From assembly GCF_000482705.1 (NCBI RefSeq), contig NZ_AXWO01000017.1, positions 53,041 through 117,040 of the forward strand: a DNA stretch of 64,000 nucleotides, written 5' to 3'. Positions 16,773-25,047 of this stretch are shown here, one piece after another. The translations under genes and the position numbers were made by a program. Below the pieces are notes generated by a model, which saw nothing but the letters and a program-made list of their open reading frames with translations, was not told the origin of the DNA and searched no databases. This stretch comes from Glycomyces arizonensis DSM 44726. Lineage in GTDB: Bacteria; Actinomycetota; Actinomycetes; Mycobacteriales; Micromonosporaceae. How positions within the stretch are numbered: position 1 is the first letter of the stretch; the number at the start of each line of letters is the position of its first letter.

Positions 16773-18261
16773 CGGCCACCTCCGCCGTCTCCTCGGGTTC
16801 GGCGGACTGCACGAGCGTGGCTTGAGCGCCGTAGCCGATGCCCGCGTACACCTCCGGCTTGACCTGCTTGAGGTACGCGCCCCAGCCCGCGCCGAGCAGC
16901 GCCAGGGCCGCGAACAGGATCGGCACCAGGCGCGGCAGGAGCGAGCCCTTCTCGACGCCCAGGAGCGTGTGGAAGTGGATGACCGACAGCCACATCACGC
17001 CCGCCAGCGCGAGGCAGGCGAGCAGCGGGGCGATGCGCGTGTTCCACACCGGCTCGTCGCGCTGGTCGCGCGCGAAGTACACCGCCACGGCGATCGCGCA
17101 CGTGGTGATGAGTGCGATCAGGCCGATCCCGGCCGCGGTGCCCATGTAGTAGAACAGGTGCGTCAGCGGGTCGAGTTCGAACACGGCCCAGATGACGATG
17201 ACGACGCCGCCGACGGCGGTCTGCGCCACCGAGGCCGCCACGGGCGCGCAGGCGCGCGCCGAGGTGCGGCCCAGCCTGGCCGGGAGCACCTGCTCGCGTC
17301 CGAGGGCGAACAGGTAGCGGGCGGTGGTGTTGTGAAAGGACAGTGCGGCGGCGGTGACCGAGGTCAGCAGCAGCACTTCGCCGATGGTGCCCCAGGCGCT
17401 CCCGAGCTGGTCGCCCGCGAGGGTGAACATGAGGTCGGGGTCCCCGACCGCGGCCGAGACGATGTTGCCGTCGCCGACGGCGGTGATGATCGACCACGAC
17501 GAGGCGACGTAGACCACGGCGAGGATGCCGATGGTGGCAAGGGTGGCCCGAGCGACGGTGCGGCGCCGGTCGCGGGCCTCCTCGCCGTAGACGGTGGGCG
17601 CTTCGAACCCGATGAAGCCGATGACGGCCAGCGCCAGGACGGCCCCGGCGGCCTCGCCGCCGAGCGCGCTCGGGGAGAGCGCCGCGAACGAGACGCCGTC
17701 GGCCGGGTGCAGGAAGTTGGAGACGCTGAACAGGAGGATGACGGCGATCTCAATGGACAGGAGGACGGCCAGCACCTTCGCGTTGATGTCGACCGCGCGG
17801 GTGCCCAGGAGGCCGATGAGCAGCCACGCGACCAGGGCGGCGCCCCACCACGGCACGTCGAGGCCGATGCGTTCGAGGACGCTCTGCGCGGTGAGCCCGA
17901 GCAGGCCGTAGAGGCTGGCCTGGAGGGCGCAGTAGGAGGTCGCCGCGACCCAGGCGGCGGCGACGCCGGGGATGCGGCCGAGACCGCGCGAGACGAAGGC
18001 GTACATGGCGCCCGCGTTGGTGATGTGCCTGGCCATAGTGGTGTAGCCGACGCTGAACAGCCACAGGCAGGCGGCGATCACGATGTAGCCCAGCGGGATG
18101 CCGATCTGGCCGGCGACGGCGAACATGACCACGACGCCGCCGGCGATGACCGTCAGGGGCGTGGCGGCGGTGAGGGAGAAGTGGAGGAGGCTGAACGTGC
18201 CGAGCTTGTCGCGCGCCAGCGCGGACCTGATCATGCTGGGCGGTGCGGGTGGGGTGGACAT
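16762..18261 (-). CDS. APC-superfamily amino acid/amine permease
   Basis: The 499-residue membrane protein has about twelve spans. The N-terminal LHFSLTAATPLTVIAGGVV and the mid-protein VIGFIGFEAPTVYGEEARDRRRTV are diagnostic of the APC superfamily; the GFE stretch lies in span 6. It should import an amino acid or amine by proton or sodium coupling. GGAGAG precedes the ATG at 18261. The GNAT gene overlaps its end and the GPP34 gene ends 39 bases before its start, so the three genes may form one operon. The substrate cannot be assigned. Confidence 0.88.
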   Translation of the reverse strand: MSTPPAPPSMIRSALARDKLGTFSLLHFSLTAATPLTVIAGGVVVMFAVAGQIGIPLGYIVIAACLWLFSVGYTTMARHITNAGAMYAFVSRGLGRIPGVAAAWVAATSYCALQASLYGLLGLTAQSVLERIGLDVPWWGAALVAWLLIGLLGTRAVDINAKVLAVLLSIEIAVILLFSVSNFLHPADGVSFAALSPSALGGEAAGAVLALAVIGFIGFEAPTVYGEEARDRRRTVARATLATIGILAVVYVASSWSIITAVGDGNIVSAAVGDPDLMFTLAGDQLGSAWGTIGEVLLLTSVTAAALSFHNTTARYLFALGREQVLPARLGRTSARACAPVAASVAQTAVGGVVIVIWAVFELDPLTHLFYYMGTAAGIGLIALITTCAIAVAVYFARDQRDEPVWNTRIAPLLACLALAGVMWLSVIHFHTLLGVEKGSLLPRLVPILFAALALLGAGWGAYLKQVKPEVYAGIGYGAQATLVQSAEPEETAEVAGGR

Positions 18262-18300
18262 AGAGGCGGTCTCTCCTTTATGCGATTTCTGGTGGGGGTG

Positions 18301-18972
18301 TCAGAGGTTGCCGGTGAGGGCGGTGGTGGCCACGGCGGCCGCCAGGTGTCCCCGGACGGTCTGGAGCGGTGCGGGGAGTGCTCTGACGTGGGCTTCGGCG
18401 TATTCGCGTGCCCGGGCGGGGGTCTGGAGGTAGAGCGATCTGGACAGTCCGACGGCCTCGGTGAGCGCGAGCAGGAATGTGTCTACAAGCGACATGCGAG
18501 TGTCCAGGGCGGTCAGGTAGCGGCGCATGCGGGCCAAGGGCGCCTGGGCGGTGAGCGCGTCGGACGCCTCGTAGGCGACCTGGGTGCGCTGCCGCCAGCG
18601 GGTGCGGCGCTGGGTGCGCACCATCAATCCCGCCACGGCCATGTGCTCGGCCGTCTTGGCGTAGATGTCGACGAGGGCGAGGTATTCGAGCCATTCGGGC
18701 ACGGCCAGGTTGGCGGGCTCGGCGCGCACGAGCTCGATCAGCCAGAGCCCCAGCGAATCCGAGGGCGGGGGCGCGCCGCGGTCGCTGCAGACCAGTTTGG
18801 AGCCTTCGCGGGTCCAGACGTCGAGGTGCCCCGAGAGCACGAGCTCGGCTATGAGCGCCGCACCCAGTCCGAGCCCGATGACGCGCGGCGCGACGGCGGG
18901 TTTGTAGAAGTCGTTGTGCGAGGTGATCAAAAGGGCGTCATACACCAGTCGGGGGGTGGGTGCTTCGGGCAC
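18301..18972 (-). CDS. GPP34 (GOLPH3/Vps74-like) family protein
   Basis: The 223-residue protein opens with a GPP34-type pattern: DALLITSHNDFYKPAV, then GLGLGAALIAELVLSGHLDV, an all-helical fold that binds phosphoinositides in eukaryotes. The later arginine-rich part (RTQRRTRWRQRTQVAYEA) and helices to the end fit the family. In actinomycetes the function is unknown and may involve membrane lipid or wall-associated steps. Promoter-like sequence lies in the 168-base gap upstream. It precedes the APC permease gene, which may be chance or an operon. Confidence 0.78.
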   Translation of the reverse strand: MPEAPTPRLVYDALLITSHNDFYKPAVAPRVIGLGLGAALIAELVLSGHLDVWTREGSKLVCSDRGAPPPSDSLGLWLIELVRAEPANLAVPEWLEYLALVDIYAKTAEHMAVAGLMVRTQRRTRWRQRTQVAYEASDALTAQAPLARMRRYLTALDTRMSLVDTFLLALTEAVGLSRSLYLQTPARAREYAEAHVRALPAPLQTVRGHLAAAVATTALTGNL

Positions 18973-19115
18973 CGGGGGTAGTCCTTCCTACACAGGGCGA
19001 TTCACCCGAATACCATACCGTTGCCATTTGCGGGCCGGTTATCGGCGTTCCGGGTGGTTTGCTCCGGTCGGTCCCACCGAGAGTTCTCCCTGCAAGGCGG
19101 GCATCCGAACACCCG

Positions 19116-19146
19116 CGGTGACCGCGTCCCCGTGTCGCGGTCACCG
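19116..19146 (-). terminator. Hairpin ending the sugar-uptake operon
   Basis: CGGTGACCGCG and CGCGGTCACCG pair over 11 bases around a 9-base loop. The stop codon of the glycosidase gene lies inside the right arm. It terminates the minus-strand operon. Confidence 0.7.
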
Positions 19147-20487
19147 TCCCCCGGCGGCGTGGTGGCGGAACCGGTCGGCGACGGCCGTCCGCACCCGGGC
19201 GAGCCCCTCGCCGCTCTCACGGAGCTCCCAGAGCCCCATCGTCAACCGGTGCGCCTCGCGCGGCCGCGTCGAATGCCGGAACGTCCACTCGTACATGTCG
19301 AACAGCGGCCACCACGTGTACCCGACGACGTCCACTCCGGACTCTCGCAGGCCGCGCACCGCCGCCACCGACTCGTCGAGCCAGTCGACGCGCGCCTTGA
19401 CCGAATCGGTCACGCAGGTCTCGGTCAGCATGACCGGCGCCCCGTACCGGTCCGCCGCCGTCCGCAGCAGCTCGACCAGGCCCTCGGCGCCGTCGTCCCG
19501 CGTCGGGCGCGGATCGGGGAACCCTCCTGAGTGGAAGACGCCCGCCTCGAACACCTCGGTCGAGTGGAGCGGGTAGTAGTTGACCCCGACCACGTCCGGG
19601 CGCACCGCGGCCTCGGCGAACCACGCCAGGTCCTCGTCGCGCCATCCGTTGGCGCGCAGGAACGGCTCGAGCGGATGAGACGCGTCGACGCGGCCGGTGA
19701 CGAGGTCCTCGACGAGGAAGACCTGCTCCCTCAGCCGCGCGACGAGCTCCCGGTGCTCCGGGGCGTCGGTGTCGCCGACGTAGCGCATGCCCGCGTCGAC
19801 GTGCACGAACACCGCCCGCTCGCCGAGCACGTCCCGCATGGCGCGCTGGGAGAGCACGAAGCCGCGCGCCAGCTGCGAGACGATCGAGCTGAGGCCGCCG
19901 GGGCCCGACAGGTACGGCGGCCAGTACGCGTACTCCCCGGAGAACTGGGCGTGGATGATCGGCTCGTTGACCGGTGTGTAGTCGGTGATGCCGTAGCCCG
20001 CATAGCGTTCGGCCACGCGCGCCGAGTACTCGGCCACCAGGGACGGATAGTCGGGGTGCGCGAACTGCCGCTCCAGCCACAGCGGCGTGCCGTAGTGCAT
20101 GAGGTCCACAATGGGTCGGAGGCCGAGCTCCGCGAAGCGGCCCATGACGCGGTCGAGCCAGTCCCAGTCCCACCGGCCCGGCTCGGGCTGCACCCGGTAC
20201 CACGGCACGCCCCAGCGCACGAGCTCCGCGCCGACGTCCTTGGCCAGAGCGAGGTCCGAGTGCCACTTCGCGTAGTGCTCGGTGAGCGCGTACTCGTCGA
20301 TCGGCCGCTCGCCGGGCCCCGACTGCGGCACGAAGGTGTCCTCGATCCCGACGGCGAAGTGCAGTGAACCGTCCTCGTGCCAATTTACGGCTCCGCGGGC
20401 GTCGGCGTGGGTGTGCCAATTGACGGCTCCGCAGGCGTCGCCATGGGTAGTGGTGGTGGCGGTGTGCCGATGGTGGGAGTCGGTCAT
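19141..20487 (-). CDS. GH1-like beta-glycosidase
   Basis: The protein has 448 residues, no signal peptide and a clan GH-A barrel. The acid/base Glu is in TPVNEPIIHAQFSG and the nucleophile Glu is in MLTETCVTDS, with a GVNYYPLHS segment between, as in GH1-related enzymes. The ATG at 20487 overlaps the stop of the permease gene. It is cytoplasmic, so it should split the disaccharide or oligosaccharide brought in by the adjacent ABC importer; cellobiose is plausible. Odd feature: residues 14-37 are two 12-residue repeats, THGDACGAVNWH and THADARGAVNWH, before the enzyme proper, encoded by a 36-base tandem duplication. Confidence 0.83.
   Translation of the reverse strand: MTDSHHRHTATTTTHGDACGAVNWHTHADARGAVNWHEDGSLHFAVGIEDTFVPQSGPGERPIDEYALTEHYAKWHSDLALAKDVGAELVRWGVPWYRVQPEPGRWDWDWLDRVMGRFAELGLRPIVDLMHYGTPLWLERQFAHPDYPSLVAEYSARVAERYAGYGITDYTPVNEPIIHAQFSGEYAYWPPYLSGPGGLSSIVSQLARGFVLSQRAMRDVLGERAVFVHVDAGMRYVGDTDAPEHRELVARLREQVFLVEDLVTGRVDASHPLEPFLRANGWRDEDLAWFAEAAVRPDVVGVNYYPLHSTEVFEAGVFHSGGFPDPRPTRDDGAEGLVELLRTAADRYGAPVMLTETCVTDSVKARVDWLDESVAAVRGLRESGVDVVGYTWWPLFDMYEWTFRHSTRPREAHRLTMGLWELRESGEGLARVRTAVADRFRHHAAGGR
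20377..20448. repeat. 36-base tandem duplication in the glycosidase N-terminus
   Basis: Two adjacent 36-base units (20377-20412 and 20413-20448) match at 32 positions and stay in frame. They encode two 12-residue copies just after a His/Thr-rich start. A much weaker third unit may follow toward the start codon. This looks like recent slippage. Confidence 0.75.
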
Positions 20488-21338
20488 TTGAGTCCTGTCG
20501 TCGCGATGTTCTCGATGAACCGGCGCTGGATGAGGAGGAACGCCACGACCAGCGGCAGGATCGCGATGAGCGAACCGGCCATCATCACGCCGTGGGGGAT
20601 GATCCCGCCCGGGCCGGTCAGCAGCGTCAGCCCGGAGGTGATCGTGCCCATCTCCGAGTCGGTGGTGAACACCAGCGGCCACAGCAGGTCGTTCCAGTTG
20701 TTCACGAAGGTGAACAGCCCGAGCGTCAGCAGCGCGGGCATGGCGTTCGGCAGCACCACCGACCGGAAGATGCGGAACTCCGAGGCGCCGTCGATGCGGG
20801 CCGCGGCGTCGATGTCGCGCGGGAGCGCCAGGAAGAACTGGCGCAGGAAGAAGATCCCGAACGCGTCCGCCGCGCGCGGCGCGATGAGCGCCGCGTACGT
20901 GTTCACCCAGCCGAGGTCGGAGACCAGCTGGTAGAGCGGGATCAGCGTCGCCTGGAACGGGATCATCAGCGTCGCGATGATCGCGATGAGCAGGACGCGG
21001 CGGCCAGTGAAGTCCATGCGCGCCAAGGCGTAGGCCGCGAGCGAGTCGAAGACGAGCGCGAACGCCGTCACGCCCCCGGCGAAGGCGAAGCTGTTGCCGA
21101 TCAAGCGCAGGAACGGCAGCTCGGAGGTGATCTGCTTGAGGTTGTCCAGCGTCCACTCGTCCGGCAGCAGGCTCGGCGGGAAGGCGTTGACCTCCGCGGT
21201 CGGCTTGAACGCGGTGAACACGATGATCGCGATCGGCAGCAGCACGACGGCGCTGACGACGACGAGCGCGATCACGGCGAGCACGGTGCCGGGGCGTACG
21301 GTGCGCGGTCGCTTCCGCGACACAGTGGCGGCGCTCAT
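20484..21338 (-). CDS. Carbohydrate ABC transporter permease, MalG type
   Basis: The 284-residue inner-membrane permease has six predicted spans. The cytoplasmic EAA loop reads DIDAAARIDGASEFRIFRSVVLPNAMPALLTLG, the MalG/CUT1 form. Its start overlaps the end of the MalF-type permease gene (ATGA) and its own stop overlaps the glycosidase start, so translation is coupled through three genes. It forms half of the sugar channel. No ATPase gene is present, so it likely uses a shared MsiK-type ATPase encoded elsewhere, as in Streptomyces sugar systems. Confidence 0.92.
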   Translation of the reverse strand: MSAATVSRKRPRTVRPGTVLAVIALVVVSAVVLLPIAIIVFTAFKPTAEVNAFPPSLLPDEWTLDNLKQITSELPFLRLIGNSFAFAGGVTAFALVFDSLAAYALARMDFTGRRVLLIAIIATLMIPFQATLIPLYQLVSDLGWVNTYAALIAPRAADAFGIFFLRQFFLALPRDIDAAARIDGASEFRIFRSVVLPNAMPALLTLGLFTFVNNWNDLLWPLVFTTDSEMGTITSGLTLLTGPGGIIPHGVMMAGSLIAILPLVVAFLLIQRRFIENIATTGLK

Positions 21339-22291
21339 GAGGACAGGTCCTTCTCTCTGCGGCCGAAGAACAGGAATTGCACGAGGCTCAGCACCAGCGT
21401 CGCGATGAGCAGGACGTACGACAGGGCGGAGGCGAAGCCGATGTCGAGCTTGCGGAAGCCGGACTCGTAGATCTCCATCACCACGGTCTGGGTGTTGCCG
21501 TAGGGCCCGCCGCCGGTCATCACGTAGATCTGGTCGAACGCCTGGAGCGCGGCGATCATCGCGAAGATCAGCACGAAGGCCATCGTGTTCGACAAGAGCG
21601 GCAGCGTGATGTGCCGCAGCCGCGACCACGCCCGGGCGCCGTCGACCCGCGCGGCCTCGTAGAGCGAGGACGGGATGTCCTGGAGCCCGGCCAGGAAGAT
21701 CACGAAGTAGAACCCGAACAGCTTCCACACCGCGACGAACGCGACGGCGGGCATCGCCAGCGTCGGGTCCTCCAGCACGTTGCCCATCTGGATCCCCAGG
21801 CCGCCCAGCCAGTAGTTCAGCAGGCCCACCTGCGGATCGATGAGGTAGCTCCACGCGAAGGCGGCCACGGCGAACGAGACGACGAACGGTATGAACAGCG
21901 CCGTGCGGAAGAAGGAGCGGAACGGCATGTGCGGGCTGTTGAGCAGGAGCGCCAGCCCGAGTGCGGCGATGACCGCGGTCGGCGTGAACAGCACGGTGTA
22001 CAGGAGCGTGTTGCCCACCGCGTTCAGGATGTCGGGGTCGGTGAAGACGGTCGCGTAGTTCTCCAGGCCGACCCATTCCTCCCGGCCGAAGCCGCTGGCG
22101 TCGGTGAAGGACAGGCGCAGGGCCGAGATCATCGGCCACACGACGAACAGGCCGAGGATGATCAGCGCGGGGGCCAGGAACGCGAAGGCCCTGGTGTTCC
22201 GGCGCAGGAGGCCGCCGCAGGAGGCGCGGCGCCGCCCGCCCAGCGGCGCAGGCGGGCGGTACCGGCGCGCGGGCGCATTGTCAACACTCAT
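21335..22291 (-). CDS. Carbohydrate ABC transporter permease, MalF type
   Basis: The 318-residue permease has a basic cytoplasmic N-terminus and six predicted spans. The EAA loop is SLYEAARVDGARAWSRLRHITLPLL, typical of MalF/CUT1 proteins, followed by QAFDQIYVMTGGGPYGNT, a conserved extracellular-side stretch. It overlaps the next permease gene by four bases. It is separated from the binding-protein gene by 63 bases holding a hairpin that probably sets lower permease than binding-protein levels. Confidence 0.92.
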   Translation of the reverse strand: MSVDNAPARRYRPPAPLGGRRRASCGGLLRRNTRAFAFLAPALIILGLFVVWPMISALRLSFTDASGFGREEWVGLENYATVFTDPDILNAVGNTLLYTVLFTPTAVIAALGLALLLNSPHMPFRSFFRTALFIPFVVSFAVAAFAWSYLIDPQVGLLNYWLGGLGIQMGNVLEDPTLAMPAVAFVAVWKLFGFYFVIFLAGLQDIPSSLYEAARVDGARAWSRLRHITLPLLSNTMAFVLIFAMIAALQAFDQIYVMTGGGPYGNTQTVVMEIYESGFRKLDIGFASALSYVLLIATLVLSLVQFLFFGRREKDLSS

Positions 22292-22314
22292 GGGTTCCTC
22301 TCAACCTCCATGGA

Positions 22315-22343
22315 ACGGGGACGCCCGGACCGAGCGTCCCCGT
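22315..22343 (-). terminator. Intercistronic hairpin between binding protein and permease genes
   Basis: ACGGGGACGC and GCGTCCCCGT pair perfectly around a nine-base loop. In sugar ABC operons such a hairpin after the binding-protein gene commonly protects its mRNA and attenuates the permease genes. It is not a full terminator if the operon is continuous. Confidence 0.6.
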
Positions 22344-22354
22344 CCCCTGAAGCG

Positions 22355-23611
22355 CTAGTCCTCGAGCGCGTTCTGGATCTCGGTCTGCGCCTCGCCGAGC
22401 AGGGCGCCGACGTCTTCCCCGGCGACGGCCTTCTGGGTGAGCTCGTCGACGGCGCTGAGCACGTCGACGCTGTTGACGACGCCGGGCAGCAGCGGCCGCC
22501 CGAGGTCGGACATCTCGGTGAGCGCGGCCACCACCGGGTTCTCGGCGACCGCCTCGGCGGGGATGTCGGTCCGCAGCGGCGGCCATCCGGAGCCGAGCGA
22601 CCACTTCACCGAGTTCTCGTCGTTGAGGAAGAACGAGAAGAACTCCTCGGCACCGGCCAGTTCGGCGTCGCTGGAGTCGACGGTCGTCGCCATGGAGATG
22701 CCGATGGCCGAGGCCGCCTGCGTCTCGGGTCCGGCGGGGATCGGCGCGATCGCGTAGTCGATGTCGTTCTCGGTGGCGATCGAGGCCATCCACGGCCCGC
22801 CGACGGTCATCGCGGCCTTGCCGCCGCTGAACAGCTCGTCGGATCCGATGCCGTCGAGTCCGGTCGGCGAGATCTTGTCGCCTGCGATCGCCGAGCGCCA
22901 GAATTCGAGCGTCTCCGCGTTCTGCGGCGAGTCGATCACCGCTTCGCCGTCCTGGACGATGCCGCCGCCGTTGCCGTAGAACAGCGAGGGCCACAGGCCG
23001 TTGGCGACGGTGGCGTGGTCGGGCAGGGCGACGCCGTACCGCTCGGGCGTGCCGTCGCCGTTCTCGTCGACGGTCAGCTTCTTGGCCGCCTCGACCCACT
23101 CGTCCCACGTCTGCGGGAACCCGTCGATCCCGGCCTCTTCGAACATCGCGGTGTTGTAGTAGACCGCCAACGGCACGAACCCGCTGGGCACGCCGTACTT
23201 CGTGCCCTCGACCTCTTCCATGGCCACGGCGCCGGGGTTCAGGTTCGCGGTGTTGCCGCCCTCGTCGGCGTAGAAGTCGTCCAATGGCGCGAACGCGCCC
23301 TTCGAGGCGTACACCGGCAGCCGCTCGGCGGGCATCGCGACGATGTTCGGCCCTTCGCCGGCGGACAGGGCCGTCAGCAGCGTGTCGTCGATGCTGTCCC
23401 AGGTCTTCACTTCAGTGTTGATGGTGATGTCGTCGTGCGAGGCGTTGAAGTCGTCGACGATCCCCTCCAGCACGTCGCCGTCGGCTTCGGTGTATCCGTG
23501 CCAGAACGTCAGCTCGACGGGACCGCCGTCGTCACCGCCGCCCGAGCAGCCGGCCCCTATCAGCGTGAGCGCCGCGGCTCCGGCGCCCAGCAGGCTTCGC
23601 ATGCGTGTCAT
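22355..23611 (-). CDS. Carbohydrate ABC transporter substrate-binding lipoprotein
   Basis: The protein has 418 residues. The signal peptide ends in LTLIGAGC with Ser next, a lipobox, so the mature protein is membrane-anchored outside the cell. The body is a family 1 solute-binding protein: VELTFWHGYTEADGDVLEGIVDDFN, YGVPSGFVPLAVYYNTAMFEEAGI and AAMTVGGPWM are characteristic. It is first in the operon with the MalF/MalG permeases and a GH1-like enzyme. This is the order of the cebEFG-bglC cellobiose operon, but the operator is different, so the sugar is not certain. Its promoter region carries two LacI-type palindromes. Confidence 0.9.
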   Translation of the reverse strand: MTRMRSLLGAGAAALTLIGAGCSGGGDDGGPVELTFWHGYTEADGDVLEGIVDDFNASHDDITINTEVKTWDSIDDTLLTALSAGEGPNIVAMPAERLPVYASKGAFAPLDDFYADEGGNTANLNPGAVAMEEVEGTKYGVPSGFVPLAVYYNTAMFEEAGIDGFPQTWDEWVEAAKKLTVDENGDGTPERYGVALPDHATVANGLWPSLFYGNGGGIVQDGEAVIDSPQNAETLEFWRSAIAGDKISPTGLDGIGSDELFSGGKAAMTVGGPWMASIATENDIDYAIAPIPAGPETQAASAIGISMATTVDSSDAELAGAEEFFSFFLNDENSVKWSLGSGWPPLRTDIPAEAVAENPVVAALTEMSDLGRPLLPGVVNSVDVLSAVDELTQKAVAGEDVGALLGEAQTEIQNALED

Positions 23612-23681
23612 ATCCGAGTGCTCCCTCAGTGCGAGACTGCGCTGTCCGCGCTTTGTGTCACGTTGCTCCGAACCATCGTTC

Positions 23682-23693
23682 TACAACGTTGTA
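23682..23693. promoter_or_regulatory. LacI-type operator TACAACGTTGTA, copy 1
   Basis: This perfect 12-base palindrome lies 71 bases before the binding-protein gene, in an AT-richer promoter region. The same 12 bases recur at 23826-23837 and in weaker form at 24924-24935. All three surround the LacI gene. Confidence 0.8.
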
Positions 23694-23825
23694 ATTTTTG
23701 GGATCCTACGAACCCGCCCGTCCGGCTGTCAATACCGTACGGCCGATGCCGGAGGTTCGTCGCCATTTCGTGATCGTGGGCCGACGGCTGTGGTGCGATT
23801 GCCCCGTTATGCGACACGCCCATCT

Positions 23826-23837
23826 TACAACGTTGTA
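23826..23837. promoter_or_regulatory. LacI-type operator TACAACGTTGTA, copy 2
   Basis: An exact second copy of the palindrome lies 144 bases from the first, between the LacI gene and the sugar operon. The spacing would allow looping between the two sites. Confidence 0.78.
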
Positions 23838-23883
23838 GAAACGAAGTCGAGAGCCCGTCCCGAGGCATCCGCGGGTGCCGTGG

Positions 23884-24897
23884 TCAGGCGCGCGGCGCGG
23901 ACTCGCGCTCGACGATCCTGAAATCCGCCAGCTTCGTGCGCGGCGGCAGCTCGGCGCCGCCCCGGCCGATGCGCTCGAGCAGCGTCTCGACCGCCGTGCG
24001 CGCGATCCACTCGCGGCCCGGATCGACGGTGGTCAGCGAGGGGATCGAGTAGGCGGCCTCGTCCAGGTCGTCGAAGCCGAGCACCGCCACGTCCTCGGGC
24101 ACCCGGAGCCCCGCCTCCTGGAGCACCCGCATCGCGCCCAGCGCCAGCGTGTCGTTGAACCCGAAGACCGCGTCGAACTCGGCGCCGCGGTCCAGCAGCT
24201 CGCGCATCGCCCGCGCGCCGTCGGCGCGGTGCCACAGGGCCGCCCGCGCGACGATCCGCTCGTCGTAGTCGATGCCGTGCGCCTCGAGCGCCTCGCGGTA
24301 CCCGCGCAGCCGCAGCCGGGCCGAGCCGATCACCTCGTCCTCGTGCTCGCCGATGACCGCGATGCGCCGCCGCCCCGATGCGATGAGGTACTCGGTCCCC
24401 GCGCGCGTCGCGTCGACGTTGCGCATGGTGACGTGGTCGCTCGGCCAGTCGGAGGTCCGCTCGCCCAGCACCACCAGCGGGAACGGGACGTCGAGCGCGG
24501 CGGCGTCCTCCGGGCGCATGCCGAGCGGGTCGAGGATGAGGCCGTCGGTCATCCGCAGCCGCGGGCTCTGGAGCAGCGCCAGCTCGCGGGCGCGGTCGCC
24601 ACCGGTCTGCTCGACCAGCGTGACCAGATCGGCCCGCTCCGCGGCCGCGATGACGAACCCGGCGAGCTCGGCGAAGTAGCTCAGGTTCAGCTCCGGCACC
24701 GCCAAGGCGATCGCGCCGGTGCGGCCCGAGCGCAGACTGCGCGCGCTCAGGTTCGGCTTGTAGCCGAGCTCGTCGATCGCGCGCTCGACCTTCTCGCGGG
24801 TGGCCGGGCGGATGTGGGGGTAGCCGTTGACGACGTTCGAGACCGTCTTGAACGACACCCCCGCAAGGTCCGCGACATCGCGCAGGGTCGCCGCCAT
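23884..24897 (-). CDS. LacI-family regulator of the adjacent sugar operon
   Basis: The protein has 337 residues. The DNA-binding part covers residues 1-60: TLRDVADLAGVSFKTVSNVVNGYPHIRPATREKV, then the hinge helix NLSARSLRSGRTG. A sugar-binding domain follows (DGLILDPLGM, VLGERTSDWPSDHV, GFNDTLALGAMRVLQEAGLRVPEDVAVLGFDD). ATG 24897 follows GAGGAGGTGTC. It lies directly upstream of the sugar-uptake operon in the same direction. Palindromes TACAACGTTGTA in the operon promoter and TACAACGATGCA before its own gene are its probable operators. It should release them when the transported sugar or its product binds. Confidence 0.92.
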   Translation of the reverse strand: MAATLRDVADLAGVSFKTVSNVVNGYPHIRPATREKVERAIDELGYKPNLSARSLRSGRTGAIALAVPELNLSYFAELAGFVIAAAERADLVTLVEQTGGDRARELALLQSPRLRMTDGLILDPLGMRPEDAAALDVPFPLVVLGERTSDWPSDHVTMRNVDATRAGTEYLIASGRRRIAVIGEHEDEVIGSARLRLRGYREALEAHGIDYDERIVARAALWHRADGARAMRELLDRGAEFDAVFGFNDTLALGAMRVLQEAGLRVPEDVAVLGFDDLDEAAYSIPSLTTVDPGREWIARTAVETLLERIGRGGAELPPRTKLADFRIVERESAPRA

Positions 24898-24923
24898 GAC
24901 ACCTCCTCGTTCCATCGCGATCC

Positions 24924-24935
24924 TACAACGATGCA
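24924..24935. promoter_or_regulatory. Degenerate LacI operator in front of the LacI gene
   Basis: TACAACGATGCA matches the TACAACGTTGTA palindrome at 10 of 12 positions and lies 27 bases before the regulator start. Weaker binding here would give mild autoregulation. Confidence 0.55.
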
Positions 24936-25047
24936 TATCGCCGGCCTGCCGCCCGGCGAAGCGCGCCTCCGAGCTGCGGTGACGAGGGTCATGATGCCGC
25001 GCTCTTCGCGGCGGGATAGCTTCGGAACCTGAGAAAGGCGGCCGCAC

